Below, one piece after another: positions 12,240-24,388 of a DNA stretch of 64,000 nucleotides. The notes beneath the pieces are model-generated. The model made no database searches, had not been told where the DNA came from, and was given only the letters and a program-made list of their open reading frames with translations. Each line of letters opens with the position of its first letter. Position 1 is the stretch's first letter. The DNA is from Photobacterium toruni (GTDB lineage: Bacteria > Pseudomonadota > Gammaproteobacteria > Enterobacterales > Vibrionaceae): NCBI RefSeq assembly GCF_024529955.1, contig NZ_AP024854.1, positions 248,001-312,000 of the forward strand, given 5' to 3'. The position numbers were made by a program, and so were the translations under genes.

Positions 12240-12270
12240 GGTTGGCTAAATTAGTCAACCATCTTTTGTT
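12240..12270 (+). terminator. Weak hairpin between spc and alpha operons
   Basis: GGTTGGCTA (12240-12248) pairs with TAGTCAACC (12252-12260) with one G-U pair, followed by ATCTTTTGTT. The T-tract is interrupted, so read-through into the alpha operon, as in E. coli, is likely. Confidence 0.45.
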
Positions 12271-12287
12271 ATGTGCAAAAGAATTGT

Positions 12288-12358
12288 ACCACCGCTGCGT
12301 ATCCTGAACGGGCTCTGCAGCGGTTATTCTTGTAAAGTACTAGGAGTGAATAGTGGCC
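12288..12358 (+). promoter_or_regulatory. Alpha operon leader, S4-binding pseudoknot
   Basis: CCGCTGC (12292-12298) pairs perfectly with GCAGCGG (12317-12323), enclosing TATCCTGAACGGGCTC. This precedes the GTG start of rpsM and matches the Alpha_RBS element, where S4 (rpsD) traps the initiation complex. The call rests on the conserved hairpin, its position and the GTG start. The pseudoknot arm itself was not modelled. Confidence 0.8.
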
Positions 12359-12709
12359 CGTATTGCAGGCATTAACATTCCTGATCAGAAACACGCTGTA
12401 ATCGCATTAACTGCGATTTACGGCATCGGTAAGACTCGTTCTCAAGCTATTCTAGCTGAAACGGGTATTGCTGAAGATGTTAAGATCAGTGAACTAACTG
12501 AAGAACAGATCGATCTACTGCGTGATGGTGTAGCTAAATACACTGTAGAAGGTGATCTTCGTCGTGAAATTTCCATGAACATCAAGCGTCTTATGGACCT
12601 TGGTTGTTACCGTGGTCTTCGTCACCGTCGCAGTCTACCTCTACGTGGACAGCGTACTAAAACCAACGCACGTACCCGTAAGGGTCCGCGCAAGCCGATC
12701 AAAAAATAG
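12353..12709 (+). CDS. rpsM: 30S ribosomal protein S13
   Basis: S13 contacts P-site tRNA and the large subunit. The gene starts with GTG, as in E. coli, directly inside the S4-controlled leader. The 118-residue product begins [20 protein letters not shown] and ends in the basic tail [18 protein letters not shown]. Confidence 0.96.
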   Translation: MARIAGINIPDQKHAVIALTAIYGIGKTRSQAILAETGIAEDVKISELTEEQIDLLRDGVAKYTVEGDLRREISMNIKRLMDLGCYRGLRHRRSLPLRGQRTKTNARTRKGPRKPIKK

Positions 12710-12722
12710 TCGGATAAGGTAG

Positions 12723-13118
<396 letters not shown>

Positions 13119-13150
13119 CGTTTCGTTTCTAGGAAATTGGAGAAAGAAAA

Positions 13151-13771
13151 ATGGCAAGATATTTGGGTCCTAAGCTAAAGCTTAGCCGTCGCGAAGGCAC
13201 AGACTTATTCCTTAAGTCTGGTGTACGTGCGATTGATACCAAGTGTAAGATTGATAACGCTCCGGGCCAACATGGCGCTCGTCGCGGTCGTCTATCTGAT
13301 TACGGCGTTCAGCTTCGTGAGAAGCAGAAAGTTCGTCGTACATATGGCGTACTAGAAAAACAATTCCGTAACTACTACAAGACAGCTGCCCGCATTAAGG
13401 GTAACACAGGTGAAAACTTGCTTCAGCTTCTTGAAGGTCGTTTAGATAACGTAGTTTACCGTATGGGTTTTGGTGCTACTCGCGCTGAATCACGTCAATT
13501 GGTAAGCCACAAAGCGATTCTAGTTAACGGTCAAGTCGTAAACGTTCCTTCTTTCAAGGTAGCGGCAAACGACGTTGTTAGCATTCGTGAGAAAGCTAAG
13601 AACCAAGCACGCATTAAAGCAGCTCTAGAAGTTGCTACACAGCGTGAACTACCGACTTGGGTCGAAGTAGACAGCAGCAAGTTGGAAGGTACGTTTAAGC
13701 GTCTTCCAGAACGTTCTGATTTGTCTGCCGACATCAACGAACACCTGATCGTCGAGCTTTACTCTAAGTAA
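13151..13771 (+). CDS. rpsD: 30S ribosomal protein S4, alpha operon repressor
   Basis: S4 initiates 30S assembly and represses the alpha operon through the rpsM leader. The 206-residue product has the N-terminal RNA-binding domain and the S4 domain ([15 protein letters not shown]). The N-terminal region is of the zinc-free type. Confidence 0.97.
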   Translation: MARYLGPKLKLSRREGTDLFLKSGVRAIDTKCKIDNAPGQHGARRGRLSDYGVQLREKQKVRRTYGVLEKQFRNYYKTAARIKGNTGENLLQLLEGRLDNVVYRMGFGATRAESRQLVSHKAILVNGQVVNVPSFKVAANDVVSIREKAKNQARIKAALEVATQRELPTWVEVDSSKLEGTFKRLPERSDLSADINEHLIVELYSK

Positions 13772-13794
13772 GGCTACAGTTAAGAGAGGACACA

Positions 13795-14784
13795 ATGCAG
13801 GGTTCTGTAACAGAATTTCTTAAGCCGCGTCTAGTTGACATCGAACAAGTTAGCTCTACGCACGCAAAAGTAACTCTAGAGCCGTTGGAGCGTGGTTTTG
13901 GCCACACTCTAGGAAACGCTCTTCGTCGTATTTTGCTATCTTCAATGCCAGGTTGTGCTGTAACTGAAGTGGAAATCGACGGTGTGTTACATGAGTACAG
14001 CACCAAAGAAGGCGTTCAGGAGGATATCCTTGAAATTCTTCTTAACCTTAAAGGTCTAGCCGTTAAGGTTGAGGGTAAAGATGAAGTTATTCTTACTCTG
14101 AACAAATCTGGTGCAGGCCCTGTTGTTGCAGGTGACATCACCCATGATGGTGATGTTGAGATTGCGAACCCAGAACACGTAATCTGCCATTTAACTGATG
14201 ATAATGCTGAATTAAGCATGCGCATCAAGGTAGAACGTGGTCGTGGCTACGTACCAGCATCAGCTCGTATTCACACTGAAGAAGATGAGCGTCCAATTGG
14301 TCGTTTGTTAGTAGATGCTACTTACAGCCCAGTGGACCGTATCGCTTACGCGGTAGAGGCAGCACGTGTAGAACAACGTACTGACCTAGACAAGCTTGTA
14401 ATCGATATGGAGACTAACGGTACACTTGATCCTGAGGAAGCTATCCGCCGTGCAGCAACAATTCTTGCTGAGCAATTGGATGCATTTGTAGATCTTCGCG
14501 ATGTACGAGTTCCTGAAGAGAAAGAAGAGAAGCCGGAGTTCGATCCGATCCTACTGCGTCCTGTAGACGATCTTGAACTAACTGTTCGCTCTGCTAACTG
14601 TCTGAAAGCAGAAGCGATCCATTACATCGGTGATCTTGTTCAGCGTACTGAGGTTGAGCTTCTTAAAACGCCAAACCTTGGTAAGAAGTCTTTGACAGAA
14701 ATCAAAGATGTATTGGCTTCTCGTGGTCTATCTCTAGGTATGCGCCTAGAAAACTGGCCACCTGCATCAATCGCTGAAGATTAA
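13795..14784 (+). CDS. rpoA: RNA polymerase alpha subunit
   Basis: The N-terminal domain (about residues 1-235, with [20 protein letters not shown]) dimerises and nucleates the core enzyme. A short acidic linker follows. The C-terminal domain (about 250-329, [18 protein letters not shown]) binds UP elements and activators. The 329 residues match E. coli. It is cotranscribed with rpsM, rpsK, rpsD and rplQ. Confidence 0.98.
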   Translation: MQGSVTEFLKPRLVDIEQVSSTHAKVTLEPLERGFGHTLGNALRRILLSSMPGCAVTEVEIDGVLHEYSTKEGVQEDILEILLNLKGLAVKVEGKDEVILTLNKSGAGPVVAGDITHDGDVEIANPEHVICHLTDDNAELSMRIKVERGRGYVPASARIHTEEDERPIGRLLVDATYSPVDRIAYAVEAARVEQRTDLDKLVIDMETNGTLDPEEAIRRAATILAEQLDAFVDLRDVRVPEEKEEKPEFDPILLRPVDDLELTVRSANCLKAEAIHYIGDLVQRTEVELLKTPNLGKKSLTEIKDVLASRGLSLGMRLENWPPASIAED

Positions 14785-14818
14785 TAGTTTACTGATATCT
14801 AGTTAGAAGGATTAGGTC

Positions 14819-15202
14819 ATGCGCCATCGTAAGAGTGGTCGTCAACTCAACCGCAACAGCAGTCATCGTAAAGCGATGTTCAGCAACATGGCTAGCTCTC
14901 TGGTACGTCACGAATTAATTAAGACTACCTTGCCTAAAGCAAAAGAGCTACGTCGCGTAATTGAGCCTTTGATTACCCTAGCTAAGACCGACAGTGTTGC
15001 TAACCGTCGTCTTGCATTCGCTCGTACTCGTGATAACGAAGTTGTTGCGAAATTATTTAACGAACTAGGTCCACGCTTCGCAGCGCGTCCTGGTGGTTAC
15101 ACTCGTATCATGAAGTGCGGTTTCCGTACTGGTGATAAAGCTCCTATGGCTTACATCGAGTTAGTTGACCGTCCTGCAAAGGAAGAAGCTGCTGCTGAAT
15201 AA
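14819..15202 (+). CDS. rplQ: 50S ribosomal protein L17
   Basis: L17 is a large-subunit protein near the tunnel exit. The 127-residue product starts [20 protein letters not shown] and ends KEEAAAE. It is the last gene of the alpha operon, followed at once by a strong terminator. Confidence 0.97.
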   Translation: MRHRKSGRQLNRNSSHRKAMFSNMASSLVRHELIKTTLPKAKELRRVIEPLITLAKTDSVANRRLAFARTRDNEVVAKLFNELGPRFAARPGGYTRIMKCGFRTGDKAPMAYIELVDRPAKEEAAAE

Positions 15203-15224
15203 GCACTAGCCGTTAAATAAGAAG

Positions 15225-15257
15225 AAAGCCGAGTCTTTGGACTCGGCTTTTTTTTTG
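15225..15257 (+). terminator. Alpha operon terminator
   Basis: AAAGCCGAGTC (15225-15235) pairs with GACTCGGCTTT over a TTTG loop and is followed by further T residues. It is a strong rho-independent terminator 22 bp after rplQ. Confidence 0.93.
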
Positions 15258-15294
15258 TTTTTTTATTGTACTTATTCCACAACATAGTTTTCAC

Positions 15295-15348
15295 TTCTAC
15301 TTCTACTTCTACTTCTACTTCTACTTCTACTTCTACTTCTACTTCTAC
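15295..15348. repeat. Hexanucleotide tandem repeat (TTCTAC)9
   Basis: Nine uninterrupted copies of TTCTAC lie between the alpha terminator and the rRNA promoter. No gene spans them. About 200 bp of AT-rich sequence with no recognisable gene separates them from the rRNA promoter. Confidence 0.97.
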
Positions 15349-15522
15349 TGTAATAATTATTATTGATCTTCGTATATAGATCTAGAAGGTGGAAAATATC
15401 TATTAATTTGTATATTCAAGTTGATTAAAAATTATATTTAGATTGATTGTGGTTGTAAAAGTAACACTTCTTGTTATTTTGTCTTAAATTTAAGCAAACG
15501 ATTTAATTTTTTAAAATTGTAC

Positions 15523-15550
15523 TTGTCTGCAATAAAAAAGTCCCTATAAT
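15523..15550 (+). promoter_or_regulatory. rRNA operon promoter (P1-like)
   Basis: TTGTCT (15523-15528) and a perfect TATAAT (15545-15550) have a 16-bp spacer. The discriminator GCGACCTC is GC-rich, as expected for stringent control. Upstream, 15485-15520 is an A/T-rich tract resembling an UP element. Confidence 0.85.
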
Positions 15551-15601
15551 GCGACCTCACTGACACGGACAACGGCGCAAGTGGTTACCGAAAGTCAGTA
15601 T

Positions 15602-15613
15602 TGTTCTTTAACA
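15602..15613 (+). promoter_or_regulatory. boxA antitermination element in rRNA leader
   Basis: TGTTCTTTAACA differs by one base from the E. coli rrn boxA and lies about 45 bp after the promoter. It should recruit NusB and S10. Confidence 0.85.
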
Positions 15614-15617
15614 ATTT

Positions 15618-15641
15618 GACCATGCAATCTGTGTGGGCACT
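15618..15641 (+). other. 5' arm of the 16S processing stem
   Basis: This 24-nt segment (core CAATCTGTGTGG) is complementary, apart from two mispairs, to 17435-17458 downstream of 16S (core CCACACAGATTG). The pair should form the long RNase III processing stem around pre-16S rRNA. Confidence 0.8.
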
Positions 15642-15851
15642 CACTGAAGAGTTAAGTCGAAAGATTTATCAATAAACTGAGTGACCAATACAAAATAGCC
15701 TAATCTATTTATAGAGAAGATTATTTTGGCACAGTTATTTAATTATCATTCTTTGAATGATAAAAAGCTTTAAAATTACGTTCTTTATTTATAAAGAATT
15801 GGTATTTAAAGTCAGTATTTATTGAGCCGGTCGAAAGACCAACAAAACTTT

Positions 15852-17409
<1,558 letters not shown>

Positions 17410-17434
17410 CCTAAAGACTTATACTGTTTTATGC

Positions 17435-17458
17435 AGTGTCCACACAGATTGCTTGGTC
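17435..17458 (+). other. 3' arm of the 16S processing stem
   Basis: This segment is the complement of 15618-15641. It lies 25 nt after the 16S 3' end, where RNase III would cut the precursor. Confidence 0.8.
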
Positions 17459-17475
17459 GAAATGTAAAAGAGCCG

Positions 17476-17500
17476 ACGTAAGTTGCCCAACAACTTACGT
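17476..17500 (+). other. Perfect hairpin in the 16S-tRNA spacer
   Basis: ACGTAAGTTG (17476-17485) pairs perfectly with CAACTTACGT (17491-17500) over a five-base CCCAA loop, just before the first tRNA-Glu. No T-tract follows, so it is more likely a processing or structural element than a terminator. Confidence 0.7.
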
Positions 17501-17510
17501 TATGAACATT

Positions 17511-17586
17511 GTCCCGTTCGTCTAGAGGCCTAGGACACCGCCCTTTCACGGCGGTAACAGGGGTTCGACTCCCCTACGGGACGCCA
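17511..17586 (+). tRNA. tRNA-Glu (TTC), first copy
   Basis: A 76-nt gene with encoded CCA. The acceptor stem GTCCCGT pairs with ACGGGAC, and the anticodon loop CTTTCAC contains TTC. It is the first tRNA of the 16S-23S spacer and is identical to the copy at 17926. Confidence 0.97.
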
Positions 17587-17588
17587 AT

Positions 17589-17664
17589 GGGTCGTTAGCT
17601 CAGTTGGTAGAGCAGTTGACTTTTAATCAATTGGTCGCAGGTTCGAATCCTGCACGACCCACCA
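17589..17664 (+). tRNA. tRNA-Lys (TTT)
   Basis: A 76-nt gene with encoded CCA. The acceptor stem is GGGTCGT/ACGACCC and the anticodon loop contains TTT. It starts only 2 bp after tRNA-Glu. Confidence 0.97.
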
Positions 17665-17732
17665 TTTCCTTTCCACGAAGGAAAGCTAGTTTGATTTTAC
17701 TTTTTAAAGTAAAAGCAAATAGCAATTATCGT

Positions 17733-17808
17733 GGGCGATTAGCTCAGTTGGGAGAGCACCTCCCTTACAAGGAGGGGGTCACTGGTTCGAGCCCGGTATC
17801 GCCCACCA
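17733..17808 (+). tRNA. tRNA-Val (TAC)
   Basis: A 76-nt gene with encoded CCA. The acceptor stem is GGGCGAT/ATCGCCC and the anticodon is TAC within CCCTTACAAGG. Confidence 0.97.
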
Positions 17809-17847
17809 CTTTCTCTTTTTAGAGAACTTCTTCTGAAGTAAAATATT

Positions 17848-17923
17848 GGGGTTATAGCTCAGCTGGGAGAGCGCCTGCCTTGCACGCAGGAGGTCTGCGG
17901 TTCGATCCCGCATAGCTCCACCA
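17848..17923 (+). tRNA. tRNA-Ala (TGC)
   Basis: A 76-nt gene with encoded CCA and anticodon TGC. The acceptor stem GGGGTTA/TAGCTCC contains the G3-U70 pair that identifies tRNA-Ala to its synthetase. Confidence 0.97.
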
Positions 17924-17925
17924 AT

Positions 17926-18001
17926 GTCCCGTTCGTCTAGAGGCCTAGGACACCGCCCTTTCACGGCGGTAACAGGGGTTCGACTCCCCTACGGGACGCC
18001 A
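17926..18001 (+). tRNA. tRNA-Glu (TTC), second copy
   Basis: A 76-nt gene identical to that at 17511-17586, 2 bp after tRNA-Ala. It closes the spacer tRNA cluster, giving the order Glu-Lys-Val-Ala-Glu. Confidence 0.97.
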
Positions 18002-18075
18002 CTTTTTAAACGTATTTCTCTTAACTTTAAGAGATTAAAGTGCTTTTAAAAAGTGGACGTCGAAAGATAGACACA

Positions 18076-18087
18076 TGCTCTTTAACA
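18076..18087 (+). promoter_or_regulatory. boxA in the 16S-23S spacer
   Basis: TGCTCTTTAACA is the canonical rrn boxA, placed before 23S as in E. coli operons. The remainder of the 335-bp stretch between the last tRNA and 23S holds no gene; its last part (from about 18321) pairs with sequence after 23S to form the 23S processing stem. Confidence 0.85.
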
Positions 18088-18336
18088 ATCTGGAAAGCTG
18101 ACTAGTAAATTTAATCGAAAGATTAATTTTTAAAATGTTTTTGTTGCTTCTTGTAAAAGAAGAATAAAAACGAGTTCTCAAAACATACACATTCAAGTGT
18201 CTGTGTTTGCTTTCACTTTTTAAAGTGAAGACAAATAAATGAGTCCGGCGAAAAACCAATGTTTAATATTTTCTTGATCGGATTATTAAACACAAACCTT
18301 GGTTGTTTGAACATACAAGACCTCTTGGGGTTGTAT

Positions 18337-21230
<2,894 letters not shown>

Positions 21231-21365
21231 ATAACACCCAAGGGGTTTTTCTTCTCAAAAGAGAAGAGACGGACTCTACAAACGCTTGAATGCGTGTTGA
21301 GAACAACTAGTTAGATTTTCCCAGATTGCTATTTATTGCCACAAGGCAATAAATAAACCAGAATT

Positions 21366-21485
21366 TGCTTGGCGACCATAGCGTTATGGACCCACCTGAT
21401 CCCATGCCGAACTCAGTAGTGAAACGTAATAGCGCCGATGGTAGTGTGGGGTCTCCCCATGTGAGAGTAGGACATCGCCAGGCTT
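21366..21485 (+). rRNA. rrf: 5S ribosomal RNA, first copy
   Basis: A 120-nt gene with the conserved CCATGCCGAACTCAG and GCGCCGATGGTAGTG blocks. The terminal helix is GC-containing (TTGGCGA/TCGCCAG). It lies 135 bp after 23S. Confidence 0.95.
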
Positions 21486-21529
21486 CAAATTTTAGAATTT
21501 GCACTTGCAGATTCATAACAGCTTTGTGT

Positions 21530-21605
21530 GCTGGTATGGCTCAGTTGGTAGAGCGCACCCTTGGTAAGGGTGAGGTCCCCAGTTCGACTCTGGGTACTAG
21601 CACCA
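21530..21605 (+). tRNA. tRNA-Thr (GGT)
   Basis: A 76-nt gene with encoded CCA. The anticodon stem CACCC/GGGTG encloses the loop TTGGTAA, with anticodon GGT. It lies between two 5S genes, the arrangement of E. coli rrnD (5S, thrV, 5S). Confidence 0.97.
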
Positions 21606-21610
21606 TTTAT

Positions 21611-21730
21611 TTTTTAGCAACCATAGCACAGCGGTACCACCTGATCCCATGCCGAACTCAGAAGTGAAACGTTGTAGCGCCGATGGTAGTGTGGGGTCTC
21701 CCCATGTGAGAGTAGGACATTGCTAAATAC
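21611..21730 (+). rRNA. rrf: 5S ribosomal RNA, second copy
   Basis: A roughly 120-nt gene sharing the central blocks of the first copy but with a different, AU-rich terminal helix (TTAGCAA/TTGCTAA) and a changed helix II. Both helices remain fully paired, so it looks functional. It starts 5 bp after tRNA-Thr. Confidence 0.93.
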
Positions 21731-21737
21731 CTCTTTA

Positions 21738-21765
21738 AAACCCAGCCTTTGGCTGGGTTTTTTCA
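21738..21765 (+). terminator. rRNA operon terminator
   Basis: AACCCAGCC pairs with GGCTGGGTT over a TTT loop, followed by T4 and CATTT. It lies right after the second 5S. Confidence 0.93.
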
Positions 21766-21884
21766 TTTCTAGCGTATCAAAATTCCTCAGTATTTTTCAT
21801 CTCTTTATTATAATCACAATATAGTGTTGGTTGATGTGGCTTTATTTTACTTGCACCCTTATTGTTTTTTCTATAGCTTTAATC

Positions 21885-21908
21885 GGATATCTAGACGGCT
21901 AAAGCTAT
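21885..21908 (+). promoter_or_regulatory. Candidate MetJ operator upstream of metA
   Basis: Three adjacent 8-mers lie 24-47 bp before the metA start. The middle one, AGACGGCT (21893-21900), matches the met-box AGACGTCT at 7 of 8 bases; the flanking GGATATCT and AAAGCTAT match at 5 and 4. Confidence 0.5.
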
Positions 21909-21931
21909 TTTGGGGTAAGGAGAAAACCAAA

Positions 21932-22870
21932 GTGCCAATTAAAATACCGGATCGTTTACCTGCTACAGATATTTTAAGAAGTGAGAATATCTTCATAATG
22001 ACAGAGGCACGTGCTGCCAGTCAGGGTATTCGACCGCTTAAAGTGTTATTACTCAATTTAATGCCAAAGAAGATTGAGACTGAAACCCAGTTTCTACGTT
22101 TGCTTTCTAATAGCCCATTACAAGTTGATGTTGAGTTATTACGGATTGATAACCGACCGACAAAAAATACACCTCAAGAACATTTAGATACCTTTTATCG
22201 TCAATTTGAAATGGTTAAAGATCGTAATTTTGATGGCTTGATTGTGACGGGAGCACCATTAGGGTTAGTGCAGTTTGAAGATGTATTGTATTGGGAAGAG
22301 ATTCAGCTGATTATGAATTGGGCTAAGGATCATGTGACCTCAACACTGTTTGTCTGCTGGGCCGCTCAAGCAGGATTGAAGTTGTTATATGATTTACCGA
22401 AGCGGACACGAAAAGAAAAATTATCAGGGGTTTACCATCATCGCATTCATGATTGTCATCATCCTGTATTACGTGGTTTTGATGATAGTTTTTTTGCTCC
22501 CCATTCTCGTTATGCTGATTTTTCTGCTGATTATTTAAGTAAGCATACTGATTTAGATATTTTAGCGACATCTGATCAAGCAGGAGTTTATCTGGCGGCA
22601 ACAAAAGACAAACGTAATGTATTTGTTACAGGTCATCCTGAGTATGACGTTGATACGCTACACAATGAATTTATACGTGATAGTGAGCAAGGGATGGAGC
22701 CTACAGTGCCTGTAAATTATTATCCTAATGATGATGTTAATTGTGCACCTGTTGCCAGTTGGCGTAGTCATGGACATTTACTATTTAGTAATTGGCTTAA
22801 TTATTGCGTTTATCAACAGACCCCTTATGACTTGGCACATTTTTCTGAAGCCAGTTTTACTAAAGATTAA
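21932..22870 (+). CDS. metA: Homoserine O-succinyltransferase
   Basis: This enzyme acylates homoserine as the first committed step of methionine synthesis in the cytosol. The product has 312 residues. Cys142 in FVCWAAQAG is the acyl-enzyme nucleophile of the family, and the His and Glu of TGHPEYD complete the catalytic set. I chose the GTG at 21932, giving [13 protein letters not shown] as in E. coli, with TAAGGAG 9 nt upstream; an in-frame start 36 codons earlier would run across the candidate MetJ operator. Whether the acyl donor is succinyl- or acetyl-CoA cannot be read here. Confidence 0.95.
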   Translation: MPIKIPDRLPATDILRSENIFIMTEARAASQGIRPLKVLLLNLMPKKIETETQFLRLLSNSPLQVDVELLRIDNRPTKNTPQEHLDTFYRQFEMVKDRNFDGLIVTGAPLGLVQFEDVLYWEEIQLIMNWAKDHVTSTLFVCWAAQAGLKLLYDLPKRTRKEKLSGVYHHRIHDCHHPVLRGFDDSFFAPHSRYADFSADYLSKHTDLDILATSDQAGVYLAATKDKRNVFVTGHPEYDVDTLHNEFIRDSEQGMEPTVPVNYYPNDDVNCAPVASWRSHGHLLFSNWLNYCVYQQTPYDLAHFSEASFTKD

Positions 22871-22905
22871 TAAAAAGGCCTGCTTAGTAGCAGGCCTGTT
22901 GTTAT
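22871..22905. terminator. Bidirectional terminator between metA and the antiporter gene
   Basis: AGGCCTGCT (22876-22884) pairs with AGCAGGCCT (22889-22897). The A-rich tract on the left supplies a T-tract for leftward transcripts, the better direction; the right side reads GTTGTTATTTG. Confidence 0.8.
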
Positions 22906-22923
22906 TTGTGTGCTTGATGGCAA

Positions 22924-24207
22924 TTAATGTTTATTCTGATTTTCCCACAGTTTGGCTTTTTCAATTAATGAGGTAATGGTTGAACCTTGAATTAGAATTG
23001 AAAACACTACTACTGAATAAGTCATTACGAGGATTATCTCTCTAACATCAATATCTTTCTCTGGAATAACCATTACGCCTGCTGGTACTGCCATCGCCAT
23101 AGCAAGTGCAAGACCGCCACGTAAGCCGCCCCAAGTAAGAATTTTAACTGACATTGGATTATATTGACGATAACGGCTAAAGCCAAGATAAGGTAATTTG
23201 ACGCTTAAGTAACGACTTAGCAATACTAATGGAATTGCAATTGCCATTAGAACCCAATCTTCTTGGTGAAAACTGAATTCAAGCATTGTCATACCGATTA
23301 ACAAGAATAGTAGACCGTTAAGAAATTCATCGACTAATTCCCAGAAGTGATCAAGGTGCTCTTCACTTTCTTTTGAGAAACCAATATAACGGGTCCAGTT
23401 ACCGATCATAATACCAGAGACAACCATCGCGAGTGGGCCTGACACATGAATAATTTCAGCAAAAGCATAACCAGCAGTTGGAATACCAATAGTTAATAGT
23501 AATTCCATTGAGTGGTCATTGGTTGAGCAGATAAGGTAATGGAAGATTAAACCGAGAATGAAGCCATAAACAATACCACCAATGGCTTCTTGTAAGAATA
23601 ATTGGCTGACGCTTAATACGGTTGGGCTTTGATTACCAAAAGCTATGGTAAATAAAGTAACAAAAATAACTAAACCAAAGCCATCATTAAACAGTGACTC
23701 CCCTTCAATTTGAGTCGAGATTCGACGGGGGGCATTCATCTTTTTAACAATAGCAAGTACGGCAATGGGGTCGGTTGGCGAGATCAGTGAGCCAAATAAT
23801 AAACAATAAATAAGATCGAGTTGGATCCCAATTAATTGACAAATACCCCACAAGCTAAAACCAATAAAAAAAGTTGAAAAGAGAGTTGAGCCTAATGCTA
23901 AGGTAGTGATTTCCCATTTTTGCTCTTTGAGATGCGGCAATTTAATACCAAGCCCACCGGCAAAGAGCAAAAATCCTAAAATCCCTTTTAACAAAAAGTC
24001 TTCAAAGTTAATTTTTGCCATTTGGGTTGAAGCAATATCTTCAAGATGAAACCAGCCATTATGGCCAGCAAAAATAATGAGTAACGATAAGATAAGTGAA
24101 CCCGCCGTGATGGCGATAGTGGTTTGCATCTTACCTATCTTACTGTTTATAAAAGCTATCAGCATTGCTGCAGCAGCTAGGAAGCAGAGGGTATTGTAGA
24201 CCGACAT
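22924..24207 (-). CDS. CPA1-family cation/proton antiporter (NhaP-like)
   Basis: This is an inner-membrane protein predicted to exchange Na+ or K+ for H+. The 427 residues form about 12 hydrophobic segments. Family motifs are SPTDPIAVLAIVKK, with the acidic residue of the CPA1 core, and EGESLFNDGFGLVIF. A long hydrophilic C-terminal cytoplasmic domain is absent. It is convergent with metA and divergent from metH, sharing a 181-bp promoter region with the latter. Ion specificity cannot be assigned from sequence. Confidence 0.88.
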   Translation of the reverse strand: MSVYNTLCFLAAAAMLIAFINSKIGKMQTTIAITAGSLILSLLIIFAGHNGWFHLEDIASTQMAKINFEDFLLKGILGFLLFAGGLGIKLPHLKEQKWEITTLALGSTLFSTFFIGFSLWGICQLIGIQLDLIYCLLFGSLISPTDPIAVLAIVKKMNAPRRISTQIEGESLFNDGFGLVIFVTLFTIAFGNQSPTVLSVSQLFLQEAIGGIVYGFILGLIFHYLICSTNDHSMELLLTIGIPTAGYAFAEIIHVSGPLAMVVSGIMIGNWTRYIGFSKESEEHLDHFWELVDEFLNGLLFLLIGMTMLEFSFHQEDWVLMAIAIPLVLLSRYLSVKLPYLGFSRYRQYNPMSVKILTWGGLRGGLALAMAMAVPAGVMVIPEKDIDVREIILVMTYSVVVFSILIQGSTITSLIEKAKLWENQNKH

Positions 24208-24316
24208 GCGAAGCCTCTAGATTAAATTATTGATTAGATTTAATTGGTTGTGATAGTAAAACCATCAGTTAGCAATGGCTACCGTTAATTAACTTATTTT
24301 GCCATTCTACCTTTTT

Positions 24317-24332
24317 AGACGTCTAGATTCCT
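24317..24332 (+). promoter_or_regulatory. Candidate MetJ operator upstream of metH
   Basis: AGACGTCT (24317-24324) is a perfect met-box; the adjoining AGATTCCT (24325-24332) matches at 5 of 8 positions. MetJ binds such tandem 8-mers cooperatively. The site lies 57 bp before the metH start. Confidence 0.6.
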
Positions 24333-24388
24333 ATTTGAATTGTGATAGGATGTTATCAGGCTGTAATGGATTATAAGGATGTAATGTA

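Noticed and set aside
15295-15348. CRISPR-like array
   Set aside because: The hexamers are contiguous without spacers, so it is a simple tandem repeat.
21611-21730. Second 5S as a pseudogene
   Set aside because: Despite many differences, helices I and II stay paired and the core blocks are intact, so decay is unlikely.
21824-21931. N-terminal extension of metA by 36 codons
   Set aside because: It has no family similarity and covers the candidate operator; the GTG at 21932 has TAAGGAG and the expected N-terminus.
22324-22604. Minus-strand frame of about 93 codons opposite metA
   Set aside because: It has a low-complexity His/Asn composition typical of antisense shadows in AT-rich genes.
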